NCBI RefSeq assembly: GCF_004322705.1
Contig: NZ_SIZZ01000001.1
Coordinates: 930,001-994,000, forward strand
Origin: Dyella terrae
Lineage (GTDB): Bacteria > Pseudomonadota > Gammaproteobacteria > Xanthomonadales > Rhodanobacteraceae
Direction: 5' to 3'
Length of the DNA stretch: 64,000 bases
A program made the translations under genes and the position numbers. Under the pieces are notes generated by a model. It had not been told where the DNA came from and did not search any database. It saw only the letters and a program-made list of their open reading frames with translations. Below are positions 53,411 through 62,068 of this stretch, one piece after another (the first letter of the stretch is position 1; each line of letters starts with the position of its first letter).

Positions 53411-54734
53411 CACGCCCGCCATGCCAGGCTGGCATGAGGTACGCGCCGGCATGGAGCGCGTAACGGAGGCGATTGCCCACGAGCTCGCCCAGCCTGTCGC
53501 CCAGCCACCGCCCTGGGGCGCGCTTGAGTGGCGACTGGCCATGGCGATGGCAACTGCCCATGGCGTCGCGCCACTGCTGAGTGCCTATCCCGGCTGGCCG
53601 CATGGGTGCTGGCAAACGTACCTCGCCGGTCAACGCATGCATGTCGAGGCGCGACACCAACGCTTGCTGGCACAACTGGAGGCTATCGATTCACTGGCGC
53701 GTGAGCGCGGCATTCCGCTAGTCCCGCTCAAGGGAGCGGCATTGCATGCACTGGATGTCTACGCGCCCGGCGAACGCCCGATGGCTGACCTGGATCTGCT
53801 GATCGATCCGGCCGACGAATCCCGCGTCGGCGACTTGCTGCAACGGCTTGGCTACGAGCTTTCGATGGTCGTGTGGAAACACCGCGTGTACCGCATCCCT
53901 CAAGCGTTCGAACCGTCAACGCTGGGCGAACATCGCGACGCGGCGATCACGATTGAAGTCCATACATCGATCCAGGAACGCCTGCCGATGCACGTGGTTG
54001 ATCTGAGCTCACGCGTTCGAGGTGCCGCGCAGGTACCCGGCATCAACGCGTATGCGTCCGTGGGCGCCCTGCTCTGCCACTTGCTGCTTCATCTGGCGGG
54101 CAACATGTGTACGCGCACCGTGCGCCTGATCCACGTGCATGACATCAGCCGCCTGGCGGCGCTGTTGCAACCACATGACTGGGATGTCCTGCTGGAGGCG
54201 CACCGCACATTGGCTGACTGGTGGGCCGTCCCTCCCTTGCGACTGGTCGAACGTTATTTCGCCGGTGCCGTGCCACGCCGCGTGCTTGACGCGCTTGAGC
54301 CACGCTGTCCACGGCGTTTACGCCCGCTGACAACCGGAGCGGCCTTGACGCGGCTATCGTGTTCGGCGGTGTGGCCCGCGGCGTTTCCGGGATGGCGCTG
54401 GACCCGCAGCACCGGCGAAGCCATGGCATACGTCTCGTCGCGACTGCATCCGGATGCGGAAGCCCGGCGCGAACGCAAGGCCATGCTACGCACGCAGGCA
54501 TGGCTCCAGGATCATTCTGCGCACGCAAGCATGGTGTCGCGCGCGTGGTCGTTGCTCGCGCACACGACGCCCCGCGCGGATACGCGTCACCTCGTCAGGC
54601 TCGCTTTCGGCGCGGCGTCACCGCAGGCCTCCGGTGAGCAGCTTGAGGTACAGGGACTCGAAAGCTCGCGCGGTAAAGTCGGCGTCTTCGACGATCGCGC
54701 GGCGCTGCGCGGCAATCGCCAGACGCAGGCGTAG
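53391..54734 (+). CDS. Nucleotidyltransferase-fold protein (NTP_transf_5-like)
   Basis: 447-residue cytoplasmic protein. The centre carries the family pattern GIPLVPLKGAALHALDVY then PGERPMADLDLLIDPADESR, with the Asp pair of a minimal nucleotidyltransferase active site, and EVHTSIQERLP follows. N- and C-terminal parts are helical without known motifs. Such proteins occur beside HprK-like kinases in lasso-peptide and exosortase-associated loci, where their role is uncertain (established association). It overlaps the upstream radical SAM gene by 20 bases. Its last 39 residues lie antisense to the C-terminal coding part of the convergent GT4 gene (117 shared bases), so the natural stop may have been lost. 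Confidence 0.72.
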   Translation: MPANSADTPAMPGWHEVRAGMERVTEAIAHELAQPVAQPPPWGALEWRLAMAMATAHGVAPLLSAYPGWPHGCWQTYLAGQRMHVEARHQRLLAQLEAIDSLARERGIPLVPLKGAALHALDVYAPGERPMADLDLLIDPADESRVGDLLQRLGYELSMVVWKHRVYRIPQAFEPSTLGEHRDAAITIEVHTSIQERLPMHVVDLSSRVRGAAQVPGINAYASVGALLCHLLLHLAGNMCTRTVRLIHVHDISRLAALLQPHDWDVLLEAHRTLADWWAVPPLRLVERYFAGAVPRRVLDALEPRCPRRLRPLTTGAALTRLSCSAVWPAAFPGWRWTRSTGEAMAYVSSRLHPDAEARRERKAMLRTQAWLQDHSAHASMVSRAWSLLAHTTPRADTRHLVRLAFGAASPQASGEQLEVQGLESSRGKVGVFDDRAALRGNRQTQA

Positions 54735-55727
54735 ATCCTCGTCACCCAACACTTGACCGATCGCGGATGCGATGGCGTCAGCGTCGCCCACGGGCACGGC
54801 CAGGGCCGCTGTCGGCGCCCATTCGGCGAAGTGACCTACGCATGTGCCCACGGCGGGCACACCCATGACCGCCGCCTCCAGCAAGGCGACGGGACCCGTC
54901 TCGTGACGGGAAGACATCACCAGCAGATGGGCACGCTCCATCAGGCAGCGCAGTTCCCGCTGCGTGCGAAAGCCGTGGAACTGCAGGCGACGGTCCAGAC
55001 CCAGCTGTCCGGCGAGCCGGCGGGTCTCGCCGTCGAGCGTGTCGACGCCAACCACGTCCAGCTGGAAATCGACACCCGACCGGTCGAGGATGGCCATGGC
55101 CTGGAGCAAGGTGCCCTGGTCTTTGACACGATTGAGATTGGCGACGTGAATCAATCGCGCGGGGCCTGCGCCGCGTTGCCTCGGCACCATCGGCGGCCAA
55201 CGTCGAAGGTCCACGCCCAATGGCAGCCGTCGCGCACGCAGTCCGAGGGAACGCAGTACGTCGATCGCCGGATGACTGGCCGCCGTGATGGCGTCGGCGC
55301 CGCGAAGAATAACCGCCTCACGCCATCGGTCGCGCAGGCGCCTTCGCCCGCCATAACCGATCGCGCGAAGATCGACCAGCTCGCCACCGGCGATATGCAC
55401 CAGCCCGGCGCATTTCAGCCAACGCGAGGCCAGCACGGCGACGAGTCCGCAATAGCCTGAGAAGATCGCCTGGATCACATCGAAGGGGGCGCGACGATGC
55501 TCGTGCCGGATAGCACGAAGCGCATGCCACCGAGGCGCGCGTTCGCCGACGTTGTGTATGAACGCGCCGGCCAGCATCCACGTGTCGGGCAGCGGCTCCT
55601 GGTGCAAGGCGTACACATGCACTTCGTGCAGCCGGGCCAGGCGCTCGATCAGGGCGAGCAGCGCGGGAATGACCCTGCGTTCGCCCGACCGATCGACACC
55701 GCCCGGCACCACCAGCGCAAGCTTCAT
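54618..55727 (-). CDS. GT4-family glycosyltransferase (distal copy)
   Basis: 369-residue GT-B glycosyltransferase. The N-domain begins MKLALVVPGGVDRSGERRVI; the donor domain has HVANLNRVKDQGTLLQAM, HGFRTQRELRCLM and SSRHETGPVALLEAAVMG, the E-x7-E segment. The start ATG overlaps the stop of the neighbouring GT4 gene by four bases, so the two are coupled. It is the last gene of the minus-strand series and runs tail to tail into the nucleotidyltransferase-like gene. Donor and acceptor are unknown. Confidence 0.85.
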   Translation of the reverse strand: MKLALVVPGGVDRSGERRVIPALLALIERLARLHEVHVYALHQEPLPDTWMLAGAFIHNVGERAPRWHALRAIRHEHRRAPFDVIQAIFSGYCGLVAVLASRWLKCAGLVHIAGGELVDLRAIGYGGRRRLRDRWREAVILRGADAITAASHPAIDVLRSLGLRARRLPLGVDLRRWPPMVPRQRGAGPARLIHVANLNRVKDQGTLLQAMAILDRSGVDFQLDVVGVDTLDGETRRLAGQLGLDRRLQFHGFRTQRELRCLMERAHLLVMSSRHETGPVALLEAAVMGVPAVGTCVGHFAEWAPTAALAVPVGDADAIASAIGQVLGDEDLRLRLAIAAQRRAIVEDADFTARAFESLYLKLLTGGLR

Positions 55728-56845
55728 CCCGTCCTCCGCCAGTGCGTGGCCAGCAGTTGCTCGTAGGCATCAGCCCACAACTTGCCCACGGCCTGGCGTG
55801 AAAGAAAGCGATCGAAATGGGCACGAACCGAGGCGCGATCGAAGCGTCCCCGCGCCGCTTCGATAAGGGCATCGCCCATGGCAACGGCGTCTCCCCGCGG
55901 CCACAGCCTGGCCACCGGTGCTGCCAGGGCGCGATGGGCCGGAATATCGGTAACGACAGGCATGGCGCCACAAGCCATGGCCTCCAGCAGCGCGTAGCCG
56001 GAGCCTTCGGCATGACTGCCGGAAACGAATATATCCGCGCTGCGAAGATAGGCTTCGACGTCGGCATGGGGCACCTTGCCGCGAAGATGGACGCGCCCGG
56101 CCAGCCTCGAATCGCTGTCGATCCGTTTGCGCACCTGCTCCAGCAAGGTGGCGTCACCGTAGAGGCACCACATCTCGAGCCCGGGCAAGACCGACATCGC
56201 ACGCGAGATACCATCGAGTACCGTTAGCGGATCCTTGCCGGAACTCAACCGCCCCACCCACAGCACGCACGGCGACCCGTGCAGGCCAGTTCGCGCCCGA
56301 GCCCTGAGCTGCGACCCGACGCGAAAGTGGCAGGTCGACTCGGGGATGTCGAAAAGCTGCATGCGCGGACCAAACATGCCGGCATCAAGATACGGCTGGG
56401 CCAGCGCCCGGGTGGTGAAGGCCACGCCGGAAATCACCGAATACCAGTGTTTCCATCGGGCACGCCGCCACCAGCGCGGCGGGCGGTCCGCGTGATCCTG
56501 GATCAGGATTGGCACGCCGGGAAGGCCTTGCTGGAGCGCGTATGCCTCCGCAGCGAACCGGAGGCCGTGGACATGCACTACGTCGGGCCGCAGCTCCTGG
56601 ACGCGACGCACGGAGCGCTGCCCCCGGCTGCCTGGGTGTGGCACCTCGCCGACATCAAGGAAGTGGTAGTCCACGCCATTGCGACGCAAGCTTCCCGTGT
56701 AGCGCGCGTGCTGCACCACCGACATGCGGACGCCGACGCTGGCCGCCGTCTCCGGAATATCGGCCACCGAATGCCACCGGTCGAACAACACGCCCGGCGG
56801 CATATCCGCAGGCGCTTCCTCGAAATTGATCTGGACCACGTGCAT
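55724..56845 (-). CDS. GT4-family glycosyltransferase (proximal copy)
   Basis: 373-residue GT-B enzyme beginning MHVVQINFEEAPADMPPGV. The donor domain has VLWVGRLSSGKDPLTVLDGI, then VHLRGKVPHADVEAYLRSAD and SGSHAEGSGYALLEAMACGA, matching the GT4 nucleotide-sugar motif. The ATG at 56845 lies eight bases after the radical SAM stop; the longer frame upstream only shadows that gene. It is moderately different from its neighbour, so the two probably add different sugars in sequence (inference). Confidence 0.85.
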   Translation of the reverse strand: MHVVQINFEEAPADMPPGVLFDRWHSVADIPETAASVGVRMSVVQHARYTGSLRRNGVDYHFLDVGEVPHPGSRGQRSVRRVQELRPDVVHVHGLRFAAEAYALQQGLPGVPILIQDHADRPPRWWRRARWKHWYSVISGVAFTTRALAQPYLDAGMFGPRMQLFDIPESTCHFRVGSQLRARARTGLHGSPCVLWVGRLSSGKDPLTVLDGISRAMSVLPGLEMWCLYGDATLLEQVRKRIDSDSRLAGRVHLRGKVPHADVEAYLRSADIFVSGSHAEGSGYALLEAMACGAMPVVTDIPAHRALAAPVARLWPRGDAVAMGDALIEAARGRFDRASVRAHFDRFLSRQAVGKLWADAYEQLLATHWRRTG

Positions 56846-56853
56846 GACCGTCT

Positions 56854-58368
56854 TCAAAGTCCGGAAACCTGTGGCATGCGCAGGCGCACGATCCGATTGG
56901 CCAGGTTCAGTTCCCACGGGCCGTCGTAACGTCGCGCGTGGTATCGCCATGTCGCGGCGGCGCTCAGCGTGCGTTTGACCCAGCGCGGCGAACGCATGTC
57001 CTGCACGGTAGGAAAGCGACAACGCAGCACGGTTTCAAAATCGCGGATCCGTCGGCGCAGTCGGTCCGTGAGCCACGGGGCGTCGGTGTGGCAGGCATAG
57101 TCAACCCAACGCTTTTCGGTCCACACCTCCGGCGTGGCGGGAAAAACCATAGGGTGGCCATCCGCATCGAGCAGAGGCGCCGAGGGATGCCTTTCACGAT
57201 CCCTCTCGTTGCGACTACTGTCCGGGAGCGGCGTGTAAATGTAGATCACGACTTCCGAGTGCGGATTAATGCGCTTGAGTTCCCGGACGAACTCGAAGGT
57301 GTGCTCGGTTTCTTCCTCCGTGTTCACCGGCGGCGCCACCATGAATGACATTTCGGGGATCACGCCATGGCGACGACAGAGCTCGGCCACGGCCAGTGTC
57401 TGGTCCGGCCGCGTGCCTTTGCGAATCTCGCGCAGCATCGCGGGACTCGCCGATTCGGCGCCGATGTAGGCCATGCGAAGCCGGCTCTTTCGCACCAGCT
57501 TCCACGTCGACTCCGAGAGATTCAGCAGTGCATCGGCACGGGCAAAGCACCACCAGGGCAGCGCCATCTCGGCCATGACTTCCAGCAGCGGCACCATGTC
57601 CTGCTCGCGATCGAAGAAGTTGTGGTCGAAGTACTGGACCGAATCGGCGCCCAGGTCGTACTTCAGGTAGTTCAGGTCCCGGCGCAGCCGCATGGCATCC
57701 GGCAACGCAGTGGCACCACCGAACATCGCGGCGACACCGCAAAAAGTGCAGCGAAAGCGACAGCCGATCGACGCCTGGTGCGCAACCGTCCGCCGGCCAA
57801 GGTAGGTATGCGCGAGATATTTCCGGGGGTCACCGAGCAAGTGGTAGGGCAACAGTCCGGTGGGGTCGCTGCGAACGATCTTTCGCGCCCGGTTGTGGAC
57901 GATACCCTCGCGTGATTTCCAGGAAAGCCCCTCGATCTGCGCGATGCGATCATGCCGTCCTTGATGCAGCGCTTGCACCAGCTCCGGTAGTGCGACGTCG
58001 CCCTGGCCACGCACGGCATAGTCAACGTACGGAGCCGCCAGGGCCGTATCGGGGTAGAGGGTCGGAAAATAGCTTCCCCATACGATGGGTACCCGTGGGT
58101 CAAGCTCACGGACCAGACGCGACGCCTGGATCGCGGTTGCGACCTGCGGCCCGCCCATCACCCCCAAGCCCACCGCGTCGAATCGATCACCATCGAACGC
58201 GGCACGCACCGCGCCGGGCATATCGCGATCGACATTGCAGTCGACGATCTTGCAGCTGCCCTTCACATCGAGTCCGGCCGCAAGGTGCAGTAGCGCCAGG
58301 GGAAACCGCGCGCTGTGACGTGAGGTAACCGTCGGGTTGATCAGCAAGGTGCGAGGACGATCGGACAT
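56854..58368 (-). CDS. B12-binding-domain-type radical SAM protein (second copy)
   Basis: 504-residue enzyme with an N-terminal B12-binding-like domain (about 1-170: LLINPTVTSRHSARFPLALL, VGLGVMGGPQVATA, VWGSYFPTLYPD) and a radical SAM domain with C200-x3-C204-x2-C207 in IGCRFRCTFCGV. Later conserved segments are YFDHNFFD, YIGAESASPAMLREIRKGT and MSFMVAPPVNTEEE. It has little similarity to the first copy outside the Fe-S region. It sits between a methyltransferase gene (upstream by three bases) and two GT4 genes, so its chemistry probably acts on the same product. Confidence 0.84.
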   Translation of the reverse strand: MSDRPRTLLINPTVTSRHSARFPLALLHLAAGLDVKGSCKIVDCNVDRDMPGAVRAAFDGDRFDAVGLGVMGGPQVATAIQASRLVRELDPRVPIVWGSYFPTLYPDTALAAPYVDYAVRGQGDVALPELVQALHQGRHDRIAQIEGLSWKSREGIVHNRARKIVRSDPTGLLPYHLLGDPRKYLAHTYLGRRTVAHQASIGCRFRCTFCGVAAMFGGATALPDAMRLRRDLNYLKYDLGADSVQYFDHNFFDREQDMVPLLEVMAEMALPWWCFARADALLNLSESTWKLVRKSRLRMAYIGAESASPAMLREIRKGTRPDQTLAVAELCRRHGVIPEMSFMVAPPVNTEEETEHTFEFVRELKRINPHSEVVIYIYTPLPDSSRNERDRERHPSAPLLDADGHPMVFPATPEVWTEKRWVDYACHTDAPWLTDRLRRRIRDFETVLRCRFPTVQDMRSPRWVKRTLSAAATWRYHARRYDGPWELNLANRIVRLRMPQVSGL

Positions 58369-58371
58369 GGT

Positions 58372-59076
58372 CTATCCCGGGCGTCGCAAGCGGAAAGCGA
58401 GAACCACCGGTACCGACAGTGCACGCGGATCGAAATGCGCGCCCATCGGCACGTCGGCTGGATCAAGTGCCGGCTCCGCCATGGTCTCGATGGTCAGCCC
58501 CACTCTGGCGCAGGTGTCGTGCCACGCCTCGACGGTATGAATGGCATGTTTCACCGCGTAGCGGCGCCCGCCACTGCGAAAGTCGCGTTGCCAGCCCAGG
58601 CCTGCGCCGATGGGGTGGACATCGCTGCACAGCAACGTGCCGCCAGGACGCGTCACCTCGCGCAGGGCGAACAAGGCGTCCTCGAGGCGATCCACATGGC
58701 CAACCGCCAGCGCACAAAGGGTCAGGTCGGCCCACTCGCCGGGCATGGGCAAGGTCGTCAGGCTACCCTGGGCCAGCGCGATGCAGGCGTCGTGGCGCCA
58801 GGCCGCCAGTTCCATGCGGGCGCTCTGGATCATCTCGGACGAGATATCGACGCCTGCAAGCGTGGTGGCACCGCGACGCAGCGCATGCAACAGATATCGA
58901 CCGCTACCGCATCCGGCATCGAGCACGCGCTTGCCCAGAAGCGATTCGGGAAACATCGAAAGCATCGCCCGCTCTTCGGCCAGCATCACCGGATTATGAG
59001 CATGCGCCGGATAGTGCGGCGCCCACAGTGCGTAAGCGTCGCGTGGCTCCAGTTCAGGCAGTTGTGACATCAGCAT
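58372..59076 (-). CDS. Class I SAM-dependent methyltransferase (first of two)
   Basis: About 234 residues. Motif I is VLDAGCGSGRYLL, the following acidic residue is in GVDISSEMIQ, and the post-motif segments are EWADLTLCALAVGHV and EVTRPGGTLLCSDVHP. The best ribosome site in the series, AAGGAGG, lies four bases before ATG 59076; a second ATG at 59070 is spaced ten bases. The start overlaps the amidohydrolase stop. The methyl acceptor is unknown. Confidence 0.84.
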   Translation of the reverse strand: MLMSQLPELEPRDAYALWAPHYPAHAHNPVMLAEERAMLSMFPESLLGKRVLDAGCGSGRYLLHALRRGATTLAGVDISSEMIQSARMELAAWRHDACIALAQGSLTTLPMPGEWADLTLCALAVGHVDRLEDALFALREVTRPGGTLLCSDVHPIGAGLGWQRDFRSGGRRYAVKHAIHTVEAWHDTCARVGLTIETMAEPALDPADVPMGAHFDPRALSVPVVLAFRLRRPG

Positions 59077-60281
59077 CGGGCCTCCTTGCGAACATCGCGT
59101 GAGGTGATCGGAAGCGTGGCGGTCAGCCCTGGCTCGAGTGCGAGCAGTACCGGATCGGCGTACTGCGTTGCCAGGAGCTTCGGTTGACCATCGAGGAAGA
59201 CGGGGGTGGTGGGAACGCCAGCCGCTTCGAACCATGCGGCAAACATGGGGTCGCCCCATTGCGGCAGCCCATCGCGCACGACCATGCGGATATCGGCGCG
59301 CGCCAGCCCAACCAACGTGCCTTCGCCCCGGTCAGGAACGATAACCAGGTCGGCACAAGCGCCCGGCGCAAGGTGTCCGCGCCCTTCGCTGCCCAGAATC
59401 CTCGCCGGGCGTTCGGTGACGAGATCGATCAGGCGTGATGCAGGCAGGTCGGAGTATGCGCGGGCGCGACACAGCTCATCGAGCAAATCATCGGCGCCGG
59501 TCAAGCGTGAATCCGTACCCAGTGCGAGTCGACCGGCATGGGCCAGTCGCGTGGGTTCCAGCGTGGCACCGAGCAGGCGCAGGTTGCTCGTGGGGCACCA
59601 CACGACAGCGGCATGGCTGGCGATGATGCGATCCATGTCGCGCAGCGAAAGGCCGACGCCGTGGATCATCACGGTCTGCGATGACAGGCAACCCTGCGCA
59701 TCGAGTGCCGTTAACTCGGCGTGCGCCTTTTCGTCGGTCCCTTCCGCCAGATGGATCATCCAGGGTCGCCCGGCGGGCGTCTCGAGAAAACTCTGCCGCA
59801 TCGCAGGTCCGTACATCGGCCATCCGGGGGCGTAACACCAACCCGCATCGCGCAGCACGGACACGGGGAAATCCGACGCGTCGAACATCGGTTCCCAGGA
59901 ATCGTGGTGGGCGACAAAGGTGACCCCGCTGAGCAGGTTCTTCAATGCACCGTGCCGCAATCGAAGTGCCTTCGGCAGGGCCAGCGCCTTCAGCGTGGCA
60001 GGATCGCGAAACTGCACCTGGAAGGCTTCGATCCACTCATAGCTGTTCGCGAAGGGGTGCCGCGGCCGGTAGGCCGGCAAGGCATTGAGGTGCAGGTGGT
60101 CGTGCGCGTTGATCAATCCCGGATAAATCCGGTGGTCGCGCAGATCAATGCGCATGCCGGCCGAAGCCGTGGGAGTGCCCAGACGACCATCCTCGATCTG
60201 CAGGGACACTCTCCCGCCCCGACCGTGCACGGCGGCATGGCGCAACTGCACGATGCGCGAGTTACCGTCCATGCTCATCAC
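59070..60281 (-). CDS. Amidohydrolase-superfamily metal-dependent hydrolase
   Basis: 403-residue protein with an amidohydrolase barrel. The metal-binding HxH is H60-D-H62 in LINAHDHLHL; later His residues occur in WMIHLAEGTDE and MIHGVGLSL, and the metal Asp is in ALGTDSRLTG. The C-terminal composite part (LAPGACADLVIVPDRGEG) is typical of deaminase/chlorohydrolase-like members. Several in-frame ATGs (60281, 60278, 60272) are possible. It overlaps both neighbours by a few bases. Members release ammonia, halide or amide groups; the presence of one between two methyltransferases suggests a tailoring step (inference). Confidence 0.83.
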   Translation of the reverse strand: MMSMDGNSRIVQLRHAAVHGRGGRVSLQIEDGRLGTPTASAGMRIDLRDHRIYPGLINAHDHLHLNALPAYRPRHPFANSYEWIEAFQVQFRDPATLKALALPKALRLRHGALKNLLSGVTFVAHHDSWEPMFDASDFPVSVLRDAGWCYAPGWPMYGPAMRQSFLETPAGRPWMIHLAEGTDEKAHAELTALDAQGCLSSQTVMIHGVGLSLRDMDRIIASHAAVVWCPTSNLRLLGATLEPTRLAHAGRLALGTDSRLTGADDLLDELCRARAYSDLPASRLIDLVTERPARILGSEGRGHLAPGACADLVIVPDRGEGTLVGLARADIRMVVRDGLPQWGDPMFAAWFEAAGVPTTPVFLDGQPKLLATQYADPVLLALEPGLTATLPITSRDVRKEARC

Positions 60282-61143
60282 GCTTGCGCATGACGATCAG
60301 GAAGTGGTCGCCCATGCCCCGAAGGAGTGGCAAGGCACCCAGGCGATCGTCGAGCCAACCCATCGCGTTACACCATCGGCGATGTCGACGGTAGTAATCG
60401 ACCAGATAGGGCGGCGGCATGAACAGGCTCATGGCCTGGTACCGCTCCAGCGCGAAATCACCGGCGAATGCACGATAGAACTCGCGTGGCGTGTAGTACG
60501 ACGTCCAGATCGTGTGCTTGTTCATGCCCACCGCCGTGGGGCCGCGCCGGCCGCGGATGGCGGCGCGACGCAGGCGACCACGCATGACGTAATGAACGAC
60601 CTCCCAGGGACACAGACGTCCGATGACGGAGAACACCAGCGTGCCGCCGGGGCGAAGCAGTCGCGCACATTCGCGCGAGACGGCGCGCAGATCCGGCACG
60701 CAGTTGAGTGGACCGAAGTTCGAGTAAATTCCGTCGAACTCATCCTGGATGCGATCGAGCTGATGGGTGCCGACATGCTCGGCAAGCAGCCGCGACTCCA
60801 GTCCGGCGAACGCCGCGCGCGCCTGCGTACGGCCCACCATGGCCGGCGACCAGTCGGTGGCGAGGACCTGATAACCGAGCCGCGCGAACTCAAGGGCATC
60901 GAGGCCTGTGCCACATCCCAGGTCCAGCAGCGCGCCACCTGTGGGCACCCGCTGCTGCACCGTCGCCCACATCGTGGCGCGCATGCGCTGGATCAGTTCA
61001 TTGTTGCCGCGCGGCCCATCGTAGTCGGCAGCAACGCTGTCAAAGGCACGCTGCGTATCCAGCAGGCGCGCCTCGCACAATTCATCCTCCCGGCCGGGCC
61101 CCTGCTCCGCCCGGAACTGCGTATTGGTGTGATGCTGACGCAT
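60262..61143 (-). CDS. Class I SAM-dependent methyltransferase (second of two)
   Basis: 293 residues; motif I is LLDLGCGTGLDALEFARLGY, with ATDWSPAMVG following, then FDGIYSNFGPLNCV and RLLRPGGTLVFSV. The C-terminal part (from about 195) is Arg-rich, with HTIWTSYYTPREFYRAFAGD in the position of a substrate lid. The overall plan resembles the truncated gene at 4081-4578. No ribosome site is obvious. It is separated from the Wzz-like gene by an 81-base gap that contains a hairpin. Confidence 0.82.
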   Translation of the reverse strand: MRQHHTNTQFRAEQGPGREDELCEARLLDTQRAFDSVAADYDGPRGNNELIQRMRATMWATVQQRVPTGGALLDLGCGTGLDALEFARLGYQVLATDWSPAMVGRTQARAAFAGLESRLLAEHVGTHQLDRIQDEFDGIYSNFGPLNCVPDLRAVSRECARLLRPGGTLVFSVIGRLCPWEVVHYVMRGRLRRAAIRGRRGPTAVGMNKHTIWTSYYTPREFYRAFAGDFALERYQAMSLFMPPPYLVDYYRRHRRWCNAMGWLDDRLGALPLLRGMGDHFLIVMRKRDEHGR

Positions 61144-61168
61144 GCCGTTGGCACCCGGTCGTGGAGAT

Positions 61169-61191
61169 CGTGGGCACGATGCCCACGTTTT
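61169..61191 (+). terminator. Hairpin with T run in the gap before the second methyltransferase gene
   Basis: CGTGGGCA and TGCCCACG pair around CGA and are followed by TTTT on the plus strand. All flanking genes are on the minus strand, where the hairpin lacks a U run, so it could stop antisense transcription or act as a weak attenuator between the polymer genes and the tailoring genes. Confidence 0.4.
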
Positions 61192-61224
61192 CCGTGAGTG
61201 CCATCCCGGCCTTGCCGGGTTGAA

Positions 61225-62058
61225 TCAACGCATGGCGACAGACAGCGCCGCCAGGCGACGACGGCGCATCGCATCGCGTGCGGACATCAGGCAGGCGCCG
61301 AGCGCGAGTCCAAGCAACAAGGCCATGCCCCAGCTCAACACGACATTGGGAAACACCGGGTGCTCGGGCACATAGACGGGCCATGCCAGCGACGTCTCGA
61401 AGGTATAGGCGCTGCCTAGCTTCCCTTCCAGGTCGCTGCGCAGGGCCTCCAGGACGCGGATCTCCTCGTTCCTGGTCGACAGCACGACCGTCGACACGCC
61501 GGCACTGACGCGGTCAGTTGCTGCCGATGCAAGCTGCGCACGCTCGGCCCTGGCGGCACGCAGGTCGTCGTCCACCTGGCGCACGCGCTGCTGGGCCCAG
61601 GTCATGGCGTGGGCCTGGAGCGGTGCGTGGACGGCGTGCAACCAGGCAACCGTCGCTTCGGCCAGTTGCCTGGCTTCGTCCGGCGAGTACGCGCGGAAGT
61701 TCACTTTCACCATGGGTCCGGCGTATGGCAGCGGCTCAAGCTTCACGCTCTTCCGATAGAGACCCGCTTCGGGTGAGTTCAAAGGTATCTTGAGGCTTGC
61801 GAGGACGTCGTTCTGGAACGACGCCATCTGCAGACGCTCAAGCACGCGTTGTAGCGGCTCGATCTTGGGATCCTGCCCTTGCGGCGTGACGCCAACCTGC
61901 CCGATCTGGATCCATGCCGACGCTTCCCATTGCCGTTTCGCCGTATGCGTAAACGTCCACGCCGCCGCGCCGGCAAGAACCAGCGCAGCCAGCATCCATA
62001 GCCATTCGCGTCGAAAGACGTGCCAAAGATCGACCAGATAGATCTCTTCGCGTCGCAT
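61225..62058 (-). CDS. Wzz-type chain-length regulator
   Basis: About 277 residues with the Wzz plan: a short cytoplasmic start (EEIYLVDLWHVFRREW), an N-terminal membrane helix (LWMLAALVLAGAAAWTFT), a long helical periplasmic part, and a C-terminal helix (VVLSWGMALLLGLALGACLM). There is no kinase domain, so it is the Wzz rather than the BY-kinase type. ATG 62058 is preferred; a GTG at 62088 would overlap the polymerase gene by 20 bases. Together with the polymerase it implies a Wzx/Wzy-type polysaccharide, though no flippase is in the window. Confidence 0.82.
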   Translation of the reverse strand: MRREEIYLVDLWHVFRREWLWMLAALVLAGAAAWTFTHTAKRQWEASAWIQIGQVGVTPQGQDPKIEPLQRVLERLQMASFQNDVLASLKIPLNSPEAGLYRKSVKLEPLPYAGPMVKVNFRAYSPDEARQLAEATVAWLHAVHAPLQAHAMTWAQQRVRQVDDDLRAARAERAQLASAATDRVSAGVSTVVLSTRNEEIRVLEALRSDLEGKLGSAYTFETSLAWPVYVPEHPVFPNVVLSWGMALLLGLALGACLMSARDAMRRRRLAALSVAMR

Positions 62059-62068
62059 GGGAATCCCG

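Noticed and set aside
50743-54734. An exosortase/PEP-CTERM-linked locus
   Set aside because: HprK-like and NTP_transf_5-like genes suggest it, but no exosortase, PEP-CTERM protein or related sugar transferase is seen.
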